Below, piece by piece: positions 1 to 7,895 of a stretch of 18,666 nucleotides of DNA. The notes under the pieces were generated by a model that was not told the DNA's origin, did no database searches, and saw nothing but the letters and a program-made list of their open reading frames with translations. This DNA is from Gemmatimonadota bacterium. Lineage in GTDB: Bacteria; Gemmatimonadota; Gemmatimonadetes; Gemmatimonadales; Gemmatimonadaceae. How positions within the stretch are numbered: the stretch's first letter is position 1; every line of letters begins with the position of its first letter. A program made the translations under genes and the position numbers. Where the stretch lies: NCBI GenBank assembly GCA_031127185.1, contig JARIET010000022.1:1-18666 (forward strand). The letters are read 5' to 3'.

Positions 1-1
1 C

Positions 2-220
2 ACTCAGATGCCGAAAGCCGAGGAGCTCCTCAAGAAGCAAAGCGAAGAGGACGAAGAGGTGCTTCAGGACAAGCTGGGTGGGGGCCGCGGCGGTGCCGGG
101 GCTGGCGCCGGCGGTCGGCGGGGGCGGCCCCCCGGTCTAGCCTACGGCGTTGACAACAGCGCCTTCACCGCACCCAGCAGCTTCGCCTCCAACGCACCGT
201 TCGTCGTGCAGCGCGAGTAG
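2..220 (+). CDS. C-terminal fragment of an unidentified protein, cut by the window edge
   Basis: A plus-strand frame is open from the window edge to a TAG at 218-220. The first ATG is at 8, but codons before it are also open, so this is more likely a gene tail than a small gene. The fragment begins with a charged, probably helical and coiled stretch rich in Glu and Lys (about residues 3-25). It continues with a Gly/Ala/Arg low-complexity linker (about 26-45) and a short tail. The last 79 bases overlap the 3' end of the convergent lipoprotein gene, which is somewhat long for a convergent overlap. No family is recognised. The other two plus frames across the first 140 bases give Arg- and Cys-rich translations that look less like protein, which favours this frame weakly. 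Confidence 0.3.
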   Translation, partial: TQMPKAEELLKKQSEEDEEVLQDKLGGGRGGAGAGAGGRRGRPPGLAYGVDNSAFTAPSSFASNAPFVVQRE

Positions 221-684
221 CCCTGCGAGAACGCGATGGGCCGTGCGTTCGCCTCAAAAGTTGTCGAGAGTGAGCTCGACGACGGACCGGCCGCACGCAC
301 CTGGACCGCGAGGATCAGGTAGACCTCGTAGGAGTCGGCATTCGGTCCGATCTGGGTCTGCCCGCAGTCGATGTAGCGGCTAAGCAAGACCTTCCCGAGG
401 CGCTGGCGGATCTTGAGCCCGTCATTGGCAATTATTTTGTTGCCTTGATCGAGGCGGCCGACTGGTACGCCTACGGAGTCGAACGCCGCGGGGAGTACCC
501 GCCAGACGCGGTCAGGCGCGACATCAAGCGTGTTGAGGTGCGGGCCCGAACCCGGCGCGATCGTCAATCGATCACCGCTCCCAGCTACGCCGATGGACTG
601 TGGCACGGCACCGGTTGCAACGACGGTTCCGCTGGGTGCGCAGGCGAAAACCGTGATCACGGCAAATAGGGCTTGGCAGCGCAT
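142..684 (-). CDS. Small predicted lipoprotein of unknown function
   Basis: This gene encodes 180 residues starting at ATG 684-682. The open frame extends upstream to 840, but 684 places a basic residue and a short hydrophobic stretch directly at the N-terminus, followed by a lipobox-like V-F-A-C with Cys15. That predicts a signal-peptidase-II lipoprotein, although the hydrophobic core is short and position -3 of the box is not ideal. The mature part has a Ser/Gly/Val-rich lead, an amphipathic stretch with KIRQRLGK, and two Cys in the contexts DCGQT and SRCTTNG that could form a disulfide. The C-terminal part (ALEAKLLGAVKALL) looks helical. It resembles small lipoproteins I associate with Gemmatimonadota, with a CG...ADxY...CTxxGxLE pattern, but I cannot name a family or function. 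It is divergent from the haloperoxidase-type gene, so the two may share the 124-bp region between them. Confidence 0.6.
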   Translation of the reverse strand: MRCQALFAVITVFACAPSGTVVATGAVPQSIGVAGSGDRLTIAPGSGPHLNTLDVAPDRVWRVLPAAFDSVGVPVGRLDQGNKIIANDGLKIRQRLGKVLLSRYIDCGQTQIGPNADSYEVYLILAVQVRAAGPSSSSLSTTFEANARPIAFSQGYSRCTTNGALEAKLLGAVKALLSTP

Positions 685-808
685 GGGGTCGCCTCGGGGC
701 TGGGGAGTGCCTGCGGCATGAACGTACGGCACGGTAACCGGGTCAGCCAGCGGCGGACAGGTGGAGTAGATTCCACCAGTATGGCTAGTGTATCCCTGCG
801 CCGCTGAT
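685..808. promoter_or_regulatory. Divergent intergenic region with a small inverted repeat
   Basis: These 124 bp separate two divergent predicted lipoprotein genes and should contain promoters for both. I cannot make a convincing -35/-10 assignment in either direction. A perfect 6-bp inverted repeat, GGTGGA at 760-765 and TCCACC at 772-777 with a 6-nt spacer, lies about 31 bp upstream of the ATG at 809. It could be an operator half-site pair or a leader hairpin. An 8-codon ORF (781-807) ends one base before the ATG at 809. A purine-rich GGAG at 763-766 is the only Shine-Dalgarno-like run, but it is too far from either start to decide between them. Confidence 0.25.
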
Positions 809-2269
809 ATGCGGATTGGAGTCGCCCTCGCACTGATCACGAGCCTCTACACGGCCGCGTGTCGGCCTGTTGAGCCGGCTGACCCGCGGGTCGTGGCCGA
901 GTGGATGCGCGCCCTGTACGGGGCCATTCGCGTCGAGCGGTTGTCGCCGCCGGTGGCGTCGCGCCTGATGGCATACTCCACCACCGCGCTCTACGGCGGC
1001 TACGTGGCGGGCGATCCCACGCTGCCCTCGCTGGACGGGTCGCTGAACGGGCTTCCCTCGCTGCCTCGGGCGGCGCGCCCGGGCGAGCTGGACGGTGCGC
1101 GGGTTGCGGTGGAGGCTGTGCGCGTTGTGCTCGATTCCATGCTGGCGGAGGGGCTGGCCACCACCCGGGCCGCTTTGGCGCGTCTGGCGGATTCCCTGCG
1201 TACGGCCCGCGTGGCGTCGGGCACGTTCCGCGTCTCGGACCGGGTCGTGGCACGCTCGGACTCGGTCGGGGGAGTGATCGGGCGCGCGATCGTGGCCTGG
1301 GCGCGGGATGACGGGTTTGGGCGCATCCGCACGTTGCCCCCCTATCGGCCACCAAAGGGGCCAGGGTTCTGGGCCAACGACGCGCCGGCCACGACGTTCA
1401 CGTCACAGAGCATCTCTGGCGCCAGCGAACTGATTACGCCGGCGAACCCTGCCAATCAACTGCGTGAAGCCAACACGAGTGATCGCGCGCTCGTGCTTGG
1501 CCGACCGAAACCCGCGGGAGCAACATCGCTGCCCTCGGTCAATATGGCCGGAGCCACCGAGCCCTACTGGGGCCAACTTCGTCCGTTCGTGCTCGAGCGA
1601 TGGGATGCCTGCACCATCACGCCACCGCCGCGGTATTCCACCGAACCCTCGTCCGTGCTGCGAACGAACGCACAGGGGGTCGTCGATGCAAAGGCGTCGC
1701 TCACGGCCGAACAGCGCACGATTGCGCTCTACTGGGCTGACAATGCCGGCGAGTCGGGTACGCCAGTTGGGCACTGGATTTCAATTGCGAGCCAGATGGC
1801 GAGCCAGCGCAACTTGTCGGCGCCGGAGGCGGCACGCATCACGATGCTGGCCGCAGTTGCCCAGGCCGACGCCTTCATCGCATCGTGGGGATACAAATAC
1901 GCGCACAGCCTGATCCGTCCCCGGATGTATATCCGGCGCGTGATCGACCCGGAGTGGGAGCCGCTTATCCCGACACCACCGTTTCCCGAATACCCCTCCG
2001 GTCATTCCACCCAGTCGGCGGCTGCGGCCACCGCGCTCGCGGGAGTGCTGGGCTACGGTGAGTTCGACGATAGCACGAGCATTTCCATCGGGCACGCGGT
2101 ACGCCGATTTCCGTCGTTCATGGCGGCGGCGGAAGAGGCAGGAATCTCGCGGATCTACGGCGGCATCCACTATGACGTGGGCAACCGGTCGGGCCGCGAA
2201 CTTGGGGTCTGTATTGGCGAGCGTGTGCTCTCGCGGATGGCGGCGCAGTTGCGCGCCGCCGCACGATGA
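809..2269 (+). CDS. Vanadium-dependent haloperoxidase / PAP2-type phosphatase lipoprotein
   Basis: The product has 486 residues and belongs to the superfamily of vanadium haloperoxidases and type 2 acid phosphatases (PAP2). All three oxyanion-pocket signatures are visible: K363-x6-R370-P371, P396-S-G-H399, and S447-R448-x5-H454. Family knowledge says these residues bind vanadate or phosphate and that the last His coordinates the metal. The long helical N-terminal region and overall length fit bacterial vanadium-dependent haloperoxidase-like proteins better than short PAP2 lipid phosphatases. Which reaction it catalyses (halide oxidation with peroxide, or phosphoester hydrolysis) cannot be read from the sequence. 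I chose the ATG at 809 over the in-frame GTG at 788 because it gives a compact signal peptide ending in a T-A-A-C lipobox-like site with Cys18, predicting lipid anchoring outside the cytoplasmic membrane. The stop overlaps the next start as ATGA, so the two genes are probably translationally coupled. Confidence 0.87.
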   Translation: MRIGVALALITSLYTAACRPVEPADPRVVAEWMRALYGAIRVERLSPPVASRLMAYSTTALYGGYVAGDPTLPSLDGSLNGLPSLPRAARPGELDGARVAVEAVRVVLDSMLAEGLATTRAALARLADSLRTARVASGTFRVSDRVVARSDSVGGVIGRAIVAWARDDGFGRIRTLPPYRPPKGPGFWANDAPATTFTSQSISGASELITPANPANQLREANTSDRALVLGRPKPAGATSLPSVNMAGATEPYWGQLRPFVLERWDACTITPPPRYSTEPSSVLRTNAQGVVDAKASLTAEQRTIALYWADNAGESGTPVGHWISIASQMASQRNLSAPEAARITMLAAVAQADAFIASWGYKYAHSLIRPRMYIRRVIDPEWEPLIPTPPFPEYPSGHSTQSAAAATALAGVLGYGEFDDSTSISIGHAVRRFPSFMAAAEEAGISRIYGGIHYDVGNRSGRELGVCIGERVLSRMAAQLRAAAR

Positions 2270-5200
2270 TCTGTCGGTCACGGATCGCGGCTGGCGTCGC
2301 AGCCTTACTCACGGGATTGGCCGGATGTTCCCGACCGGCCGTCCCTGCGTGGCAGGATGGCGACGGATACCGGTGGCGGGAGCTGGCAGTGGCTGGGCGC
2401 GACGACGGGTTCACGCGCATGATGCCCGGCGCGACGAACGTGGAGTTCACAAACAGCGTCAGTGATTCGGCGCTTGTCGGCAACCGGATGCTGGCGCAGG
2501 GCGCGGGTGTGGCGCTTGGCGATGTCGACGGCGACGGCCTGACGGACCTGTTTCTCGCGCGCACCGAGGGATGCAGCGCGCTCTACCGGAACCTCGGTGG
2601 CTGGAAATTCGAAGACATCACTACGGCGGCCGGCGTCGGTGCCTGCATGCGCCATGCATCGGGCACGGCCTTTGCCGATACAGACGCGGACGGCGACCTC
2701 GACCTGGTGCTCCTGGCGACGACCGGGCCGAATGCCGTATTCGTCAATGATGGTGCCGGCCGTTTCACGGAACGCAGGGACCTTGGGCTCGACACCACCG
2801 GGCGCGGAGGCACCACTGTCACCATGGCGGACGTGGACGGGTCCGGACGCCTGGCCCTGTACGTGGCCAACTACAAGGCGTACCACCTGGACGATCGCGT
2901 GCCGCCACAGCAGCGCGCATTCAATCAAGTGGTGCGGGAGTTGGGCAAGGGGCGATATGCCATCGCACCGGACTTTCAGCGCGACTATAAGCTGGTGGTG
3001 CGCCCCGATATGGGCGGCATGCGCATGACCCAGCGTGCCCAACCCGATGAGTTGTATCAGAGCGACGGCGCGGGTCGATTTACGCGAGTGGCTTTGGCGT
3101 CGGGCCGCTTTCGCGATGTGGACGGCAACCCCGTGACTGAAGTGAGTGAGTCGTTCACGCTGGGTGCCCGGTTTGCCGACCTGAACGGCGACCGGGCACC
3201 GGACCTCTATGTGGCGAACGACTTCGAGGACCTGGACCAGCTCTGGTACAACGACGGTGCAGGCAACTTCCGACTCGCGGATTGGACCGTGCAGCGGCAG
3301 ATGAGCAACTCGACCATGGGCGTGGACGTGGGCGATGTGAACGGCGACGGGCTCCCGGATGTTTTCTGCGTGGACATGCTGGCCGACGATTCGCGCAGGC
3401 GTCACACGCAGATTCCGACGAACACCGCCTTCCCCAAGACGCCGGGCGACGTCCGAACACAACTCCAGCACCAGCGAAATACGCTCTTCCTTAATCGCGG
3501 AGACGGCAGTTTTGCGGAGGTGGCGCAGTACGCAGGCGTTGCTGCGAGCGGGTGGTCCTGGGGCACCATGTTCCTGGATGTTGATCTCGACGGGTGGCAA
3601 GACGTGTTGGTGGCAAACGGGCATCTCTGGGACGTGATGGATGCCGATATCCAGGAGGGGCTGCAGAACCGGTTGACCAGCGTCGCGTGGCAACGACTGC
3701 GCTGGGAGTTTCCGCGGCTCGGGCTTCGAAACGTGGCGTATCGAAACCGGGGTGACCTGACGTTCGAGGACGCCAGCGCGCAATGGGGGTTCGGAGCGGA
3801 GGAGGATGTGTCGCACGCGCTCGCTGCGGGCGATCTCGACGGCGACGGCGACCTCGATGTGGTCGTCAACCGGCTTGGCGCGCCAGCGCTCGTGCTGCGC
3901 AATGACGCGCGAGGGGCCCGCGTCGCAGTGCGGCTCAAAGGGGCCGCGCCGAACACGCAGGCTGTGGGGGCGGTAGTTCGCCTCGAGGGCGGCGCGGTAC
4001 CACTCCAGGTGCGCGAGATTGCCGTGGGCGGCCTCTACATGTCGCATAGCGACTATCTGGCGTCGTTTGCCATGGGTGATGCGGATAGCGCGACGCTCGT
4101 TGTTGAGTGGCGAGCCGGCGGCAGCACGACGATTCGCGTGGCCGCCAACCGGATGTACGAAGTGTCCAGCCCCGCCGATGTACCGGCCGCGCGCGCTGCG
4201 CGCGCCGCTCCGCTTGCGCCGGCTGCGGCCCGCCCCGGACCCGGCACCGAACCGCCGCTCTTTGCCGATGCGACTGATGAGCTAGGTGGCCACACCCACA
4301 CCGAGGATGGGTTTGACGATTGGGGACGCCAGTTCCTTCTGCCCGATGGACTTTCGGTGCTCGGACCCGGCGTCGCGTGGTTTGACGCAGACCGGGACGG
4401 CCGGGAAGACCTCTTCATCGGCGCTGGACGGAGCGGGCGGATTGCGCAGTTCAGGAACCTCGGCACACGCCTCGCGCCGAGCGCAGCGCGATTCCCGGCC
4501 GTGGGCGTCAGCTTGACCGCGGTGCTCGGGCTGGCTGACGCGGGGGGATCGCGTATTCTGGCCGGAGCGTCCACGTGGCAGGCGCTTGCGGATTCCGAGA
4601 TGATTGCACAACCCGCTGCCGTGGGCGTGGCGATGCGGGCCGGCGTTCCGGCCACAGCGGCGCAGCCCGTCGTTGGGTCTCACGCGGGCGCCACCGGCCC
4701 GCTGGCCGTGGCTGACTACGACGGCGACGGTCTACTCGACCTGTTTGTTGGATCGCGGGCCTATCCGTTGCGATATCCGTTGTCCCCAAGCTCGGGGCTC
4801 TTTCGGAACACGGGCGGCCAGTTCGTGCACGACGCCGGCAATGCCGGTGTGCTCACCGACGTCGGGATGGTTTCGGCCGCGACGTTTGCCGACTTCGACG
4901 GTGACGGCGATGCCGATCTGATCCTTGCGCGCGAGTGGGGATCAATTCTCGCGCTCATCAACGATGGACGCGGTCGCTTTTCGGCAGGGCCCTCCACTTT
5001 GGGTCTCGGCAAGTTGACCAGCCGCTGGAACGGGATTGCCACTGGAGATCTGGATGGGGACGGGCGGCTGGATATCGTTGCGACAAGCTGGGGGAGCAAT
5101 AGCCCGATTCAGGCCGACGCCGAACGGCCGCTGGTGATGTTGCATGGCCCGATTGGCGCGGTTGGCGAACAGGAGATGATCCTGGCGCGGCATGATCCCC

Positions 5201-6003
5201 GGCTCGGCGGGATCGGCGCTCTCACGAGTTTTGCACGGGCACGGGTCGCGATTCCGGACCTGGTTCGTACCGTCGGAACGTTTTCCGCCTGGGCAGACGC
5301 TACAGTGGATGTGTCGCTGCGCGGCCAGATGCCCAAACTCAGCCGGCTGACTGCATCGACGCTACAACACATGGTGTTCCTGAATCGGGGCGACCGGTTT
5401 GAGCCGCATCCACTGCCGCTGGAGGCGCAGTTCGCGCCGGCGTTCTACGCGGGCGTGGCCGATTTCGACGGGAATGGCACGGAAGACATCTTCCTCGCGC
5501 AGAACTTCTCCGCGACGACGATCGGCCTGCCGCGCAACGATGCGGGCCGCGGACTGTTGCTGACGAATGATGGCACCGCAGGATTTTCGCCGGTGTCGGG
5601 CCAACGTTCGGGACTCAAGATCTACGGTGACCAGCGCGGTGCGGGTTATGCCGACGCCGACGGCGATGGCCGACTCGACCTTGCCGTGTCGCAGAATGCG
5701 GGCCCGACTCGCCTGTTCCGCAATCGTGGCGCAGTGCCCGGGCTTCGGGTGCGCGTCCGCGGCACGGCGGCGAATCCGGACGGCGTCGGTGTGCAACTGC
5801 GTGTTGTGTATGGCGACCGGATGGGGCCTGTCCGCGAGGTGCAGGCCGGTTCGGGATACTGGTCGCAAAACGGCGCGGTGCAGGTGTTCGGGCTGGCAGG
5901 GACTCCCACGGCCGTTTGGGTCCGCTGGCCCGGCGGTGCTGTCGCGCAGTTCCCGGTCGCTGCAGGCGCGCGAGAGATCGAGATCCGGGCACCAGCGCGT
6001 TGA
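2266..6003 (+). CDS. CRTAC1-like FG-GAP/VCBS lipoprotein with two ASPIC/UnbV domains
   Basis: The product has 1245 residues. A signal peptide ends in the lipobox L-A-G-C (Cys21), predicting a lipoprotein. The body is a tandem duplication. Half one has FG-GAP/VCBS calcium-loop motifs of the D-x-D-x-D-G type near residues 86, 138, 189, 305, 357, 438 and 523, then an ASPIC/UnbV domain near 553-640. An Ala/Pro linker follows at about 643-665. Half two has calcium loops near 707, 817, 876, 928, 1066 and 1130, then a second ASPIC/UnbV-like domain near 1165-1245. Such repeats form calcium-stabilised beta-propellers that usually mediate binding rather than catalysis. The start ATG overlaps the stop of the haloperoxidase-type gene and has no clear ribosome-binding site of its own, which supports coupling. 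From memory, ASPIC/UnbV proteins often neighbour vanadium-haloperoxidase-like genes, so a scaffold or partner role outside the cell is plausible but inferred. The acidic repeats leave long open frames on the opposite strand, which I treat as shadows. Confidence 0.9.
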   Translation: MICRSRIAAGVAALLTGLAGCSRPAVPAWQDGDGYRWRELAVAGRDDGFTRMMPGATNVEFTNSVSDSALVGNRMLAQGAGVALGDVDGDGLTDLFLARTEGCSALYRNLGGWKFEDITTAAGVGACMRHASGTAFADTDADGDLDLVLLATTGPNAVFVNDGAGRFTERRDLGLDTTGRGGTTVTMADVDGSGRLALYVANYKAYHLDDRVPPQQRAFNQVVRELGKGRYAIAPDFQRDYKLVVRPDMGGMRMTQRAQPDELYQSDGAGRFTRVALASGRFRDVDGNPVTEVSESFTLGARFADLNGDRAPDLYVANDFEDLDQLWYNDGAGNFRLADWTVQRQMSNSTMGVDVGDVNGDGLPDVFCVDMLADDSRRRHTQIPTNTAFPKTPGDVRTQLQHQRNTLFLNRGDGSFAEVAQYAGVAASGWSWGTMFLDVDLDGWQDVLVANGHLWDVMDADIQEGLQNRLTSVAWQRLRWEFPRLGLRNVAYRNRGDLTFEDASAQWGFGAEEDVSHALAAGDLDGDGDLDVVVNRLGAPALVLRNDARGARVAVRLKGAAPNTQAVGAVVRLEGGAVPLQVREIAVGGLYMSHSDYLASFAMGDADSATLVVEWRAGGSTTIRVAANRMYEVSSPADVPAARAARAAPLAPAAARPGPGTEPPLFADATDELGGHTHTEDGFDDWGRQFLLPDGLSVLGPGVAWFDADRDGREDLFIGAGRSGRIAQFRNLGTRLAPSAARFPAVGVSLTAVLGLADAGGSRILAGASTWQALADSEMIAQPAAVGVAMRAGVPATAAQPVVGSHAGATGPLAVADYDGDGLLDLFVGSRAYPLRYPLSPSSGLFRNTGGQFVHDAGNAGVLTDVGMVSAATFADFDGDGDADLILAREWGSILALINDGRGRFSAGPSTLGLGKLTSRWNGIATGDLDGDGRLDIVATSWGSNSPIQADAERPLVMLHGPIGAVGEQEMILARHDPRLGGIGALTSFARARVAIPDLVRTVGTFSAWADATVDVSLRGQMPKLSRLTASTLQHMVFLNRGDRFEPHPLPLEAQFAPAFYAGVADFDGNGTEDIFLAQNFSATTIGLPRNDAGRGLLLTNDGTAGFSPVSGQRSGLKIYGDQRGAGYADADGDGRLDLAVSQNAGPTRLFRNRGAVPGLRVRVRGTAANPDGVGVQLRVVYGDRMGPVREVQAGSGYWSQNGAVQVFGLAGTPTAVWVRWPGGAVAQFPVAAGAREIEIRAPAR

Positions 6004-6029
6004 CGCTTTCCAGTGCGCCGGCAGACCGC

Positions 6030-7895
6030 CTACGGTCGCGGTGCGCTGGCCCGTGGCTGAGTTGGGCCCGGGGTTTGGTCTGGCTCCGCCTGCACGCGTC
6101 GGAGGTACTCGCGCGCCTGCTCGTGCCCTGGCTCAATTGCCAACGCGGCAGCGAAGTGTTCCGCCGCACGGGAAAATTCGCCAACCCTGGCCAGCGCGAC
6201 GCCCCAGTTGTGCTGTGCGTCCGCATGATCCGGGCGGAAGCGAAGCGCCTCCTCGAAATGGGAGATTGCTTCGTCCGTCCGGCCCAGCCGCACCGCAGCG
6301 TTGCCCCAGTTCACGTGGGCGTCTGCATTGGCTGGATTCGCGCTGATGGCGAGCCGAAAGCGTTCAATGGCCTCGGCGAGCTGACCTTGCTGGGCGAGAG
6401 CCACGCCCCAGTTGTTCTGCGGTGCGTCGAATGAAGGCTGAATCTGGAGTGCGCGCTGGTAGGCTACGATCGCGTCGGGGAACTTCCCAGTGGCGGCGAG
6501 TGCAACTCCGAGGTTGTCGTGCGCCTCAGCGTAGGCGGGTTTGACGGCCACAGCGGCGCGATAGTGCACGATGGCTTCGTTTACCCTGCCATCACGCATG
6601 AGCAAGTTGCCGGCATTGTTGTGGGCGACTGGCGAGTTCGGTTCCACCCGCAGCACGCGTGCCCACAGCGCCGCCGAGTTGCGCCATACGTACGTCTGGC
6701 GCCAGCTCAACATCGCAAGCGTCGCGAGCACGAGTGTTGCCACGACGAGCGTTGATCGCCTGAATCGCGCAAACGCAACGTGCGCCGCTCCCGCTGCGAG
6801 GAGTGCAAGCGCCGCGGCCGCATTGTAGGTGTAGCGATCCGCGGCGATCTGTGGCCCATTCTGGTGCACCCCAAGAAGCGGGAATGCGATCAGGAGAAAG
6901 GCGAACCACGCCGCCGGCAGGGCTGGCCAACGCGTTCGCGCCACGATCGCGGCGCCTGTGAGGCTCGCCACGCCCGCCATGGCCAGCAGGAAGCCGGGCT
7001 GCAGCGGATCGACTCGCTCGGGCATGGCGTACAGTGGCGCGAGACCGGCCGGAATCAGCGTCTTGATCAGATAGAAACAGACGCTGTATGCCGAGACCGC
7101 AACCTTTCCGACAAGGCTGAGTTGCGGCTCAGGCTGGAGCGCGACGAACGCCAGCGCGGCCGGACCGATCGCCAACAGGCCAAACGGCGCGAGGCGGATG
7201 AGTGAGGCCGGCGTTCCGCCCGCGTACCAGTGTTCCGTTGCGGTGGCGTTCCGCTTCTTGGGGCGCACATGCGCGAGAAACTCCACGACCACGAGGGCGG
7301 CCGGAAGCGTGACCGCCGATGCCTTTGACAGCACGGCGCACACCGTCGCCAGCAACGCGGCGATGTACCAGCGCTGACGTGCCTGCGGACTTTGACCGGC
7401 ACGCAGGTAGGCATACACGGCAGCAAAATAGAAGAGTCCCGACAGGAGGTCGCGTCGCTCGGTGATCCATGCAACCGACTCAACCCGGAGGGGATGTACG
7501 GCAAAGAAGAGCGCGGCGAACACCGCTGCGGCTGCTTCGCCGCCGCGCTCGCGCCAAGTCAGGGCGAAAATCCGGCGCGCCACCAAGTAGAATGTCACGG
7601 CCACACCGCAATGCAACAGCAGATTCGTAAGGTGGTAGCCGCGCGGGTTCATTCCCCAGAGGACGTAGTCGAGCCCCAGCGTCATCCACGAGAGCGGCAC
7701 ATAGTGACCGAGGTGGAAGGTCGACCACATCCACTGCAGCTGGGCGAGGCCCAGGCCGCGGTAGCTCAGGTTGTTGACGAAGTTCTTGTCGTCGTCCCAG
7801 ATGACGAACTCGCCGTTCAGCGCCGGAAGAAATGCGACAAACGTGATGGCGGCGATGACAAGCGGGACGGCCCAGTGACGGGCGCGATCTCTCAC
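6030..7895 (-). CDS. TMTC-like membrane glycosyltransferase (GT-C fold) with C-terminal TPRs
   Basis: The product has 621 residues. The N-terminal two thirds is a polytopic membrane region of the type seen in bacterial homologues of eukaryotic TMTC protein O-mannosyltransferases. Visible hallmarks are an acidic W-D-D-D motif in the first outer loop (D34-D36), the block Y66-V-P-L-S-W-M-T-L followed by W80-G-M-N-P-R-G-Y-H-L, and an H134-P-L-R-V-E-S...T145-E-R-R-D-L motif. Family knowledge says such GT-C enzymes use a lipid-linked sugar and the first-loop acidic residues in catalysis. The C-terminal part, about residues 418-600, holds five 34-residue tetratricopeptide repeats ending in a conserved Pro, which should sit on the outer face and bind a protein substrate or partner. 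The start ATG overlaps the stop of the upstream plug-domain gene as ATGA. The 3' end converges on the FG-GAP gene with a 26-bp gap. Sugar and acceptor are unknown. Confidence 0.85.
   Translation of the reverse strand: MRDRARHWAVPLVIAAITFVAFLPALNGEFVIWDDDKNFVNNLSYRGLGLAQLQWMWSTFHLGHYVPLSWMTLGLDYVLWGMNPRGYHLTNLLLHCGVAVTFYLVARRIFALTWRERGGEAAAAVFAALFFAVHPLRVESVAWITERRDLLSGLFYFAAVYAYLRAGQSPQARQRWYIAALLATVCAVLSKASAVTLPAALVVVEFLAHVRPKKRNATATEHWYAGGTPASLIRLAPFGLLAIGPAALAFVALQPEPQLSLVGKVAVSAYSVCFYLIKTLIPAGLAPLYAMPERVDPLQPGFLLAMAGVASLTGAAIVARTRWPALPAAWFAFLLIAFPLLGVHQNGPQIAADRYTYNAAAALALLAAGAAHVAFARFRRSTLVVATLVLATLAMLSWRQTYVWRNSAALWARVLRVEPNSPVAHNNAGNLLMRDGRVNEAIVHYRAAVAVKPAYAEAHDNLGVALAATGKFPDAIVAYQRALQIQPSFDAPQNNWGVALAQQGQLAEAIERFRLAISANPANADAHVNWGNAAVRLGRTDEAISHFEEALRFRPDHADAQHNWGVALARVGEFSRAAEHFAAALAIEPGHEQAREYLRRVQAEPDQTPGPTQPRASAPRP

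Noticed and set aside
781..807. Eight-codon ORF ending one base before the ATG of the haloperoxidase-type gene
   Set aside because: It could be a coupled leader peptide, but its only Shine-Dalgarno-like run is 14 bases away and its sequence shows nothing distinctive, so chance is the simpler reading.
837..1355. Minus-strand open frame of 172 codons opposite the haloperoxidase-type gene
   Set aside because: The translation is Arg/Pro/Ala low complexity, typical of antisense frames in GC-rich genes.
2305..4047. 580-codon open frame on the minus strand opposite the FG-GAP gene
   Set aside because: It is a shadow. The plus frame has clear repeated D-x-D-x-D-G motifs, a signal peptide and domain ends, while the minus translation is a His/Val/Arg-rich mirror of those acidic repeats with no family features.
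6024..6037. 5-bp hairpin with a 4-nt loop between the convergent FG-GAP and TMTC-like genes
   Set aside because: It is short, overlaps the stop codon of the TMTC-like gene, and has no T-run, so it does not support a terminator call.
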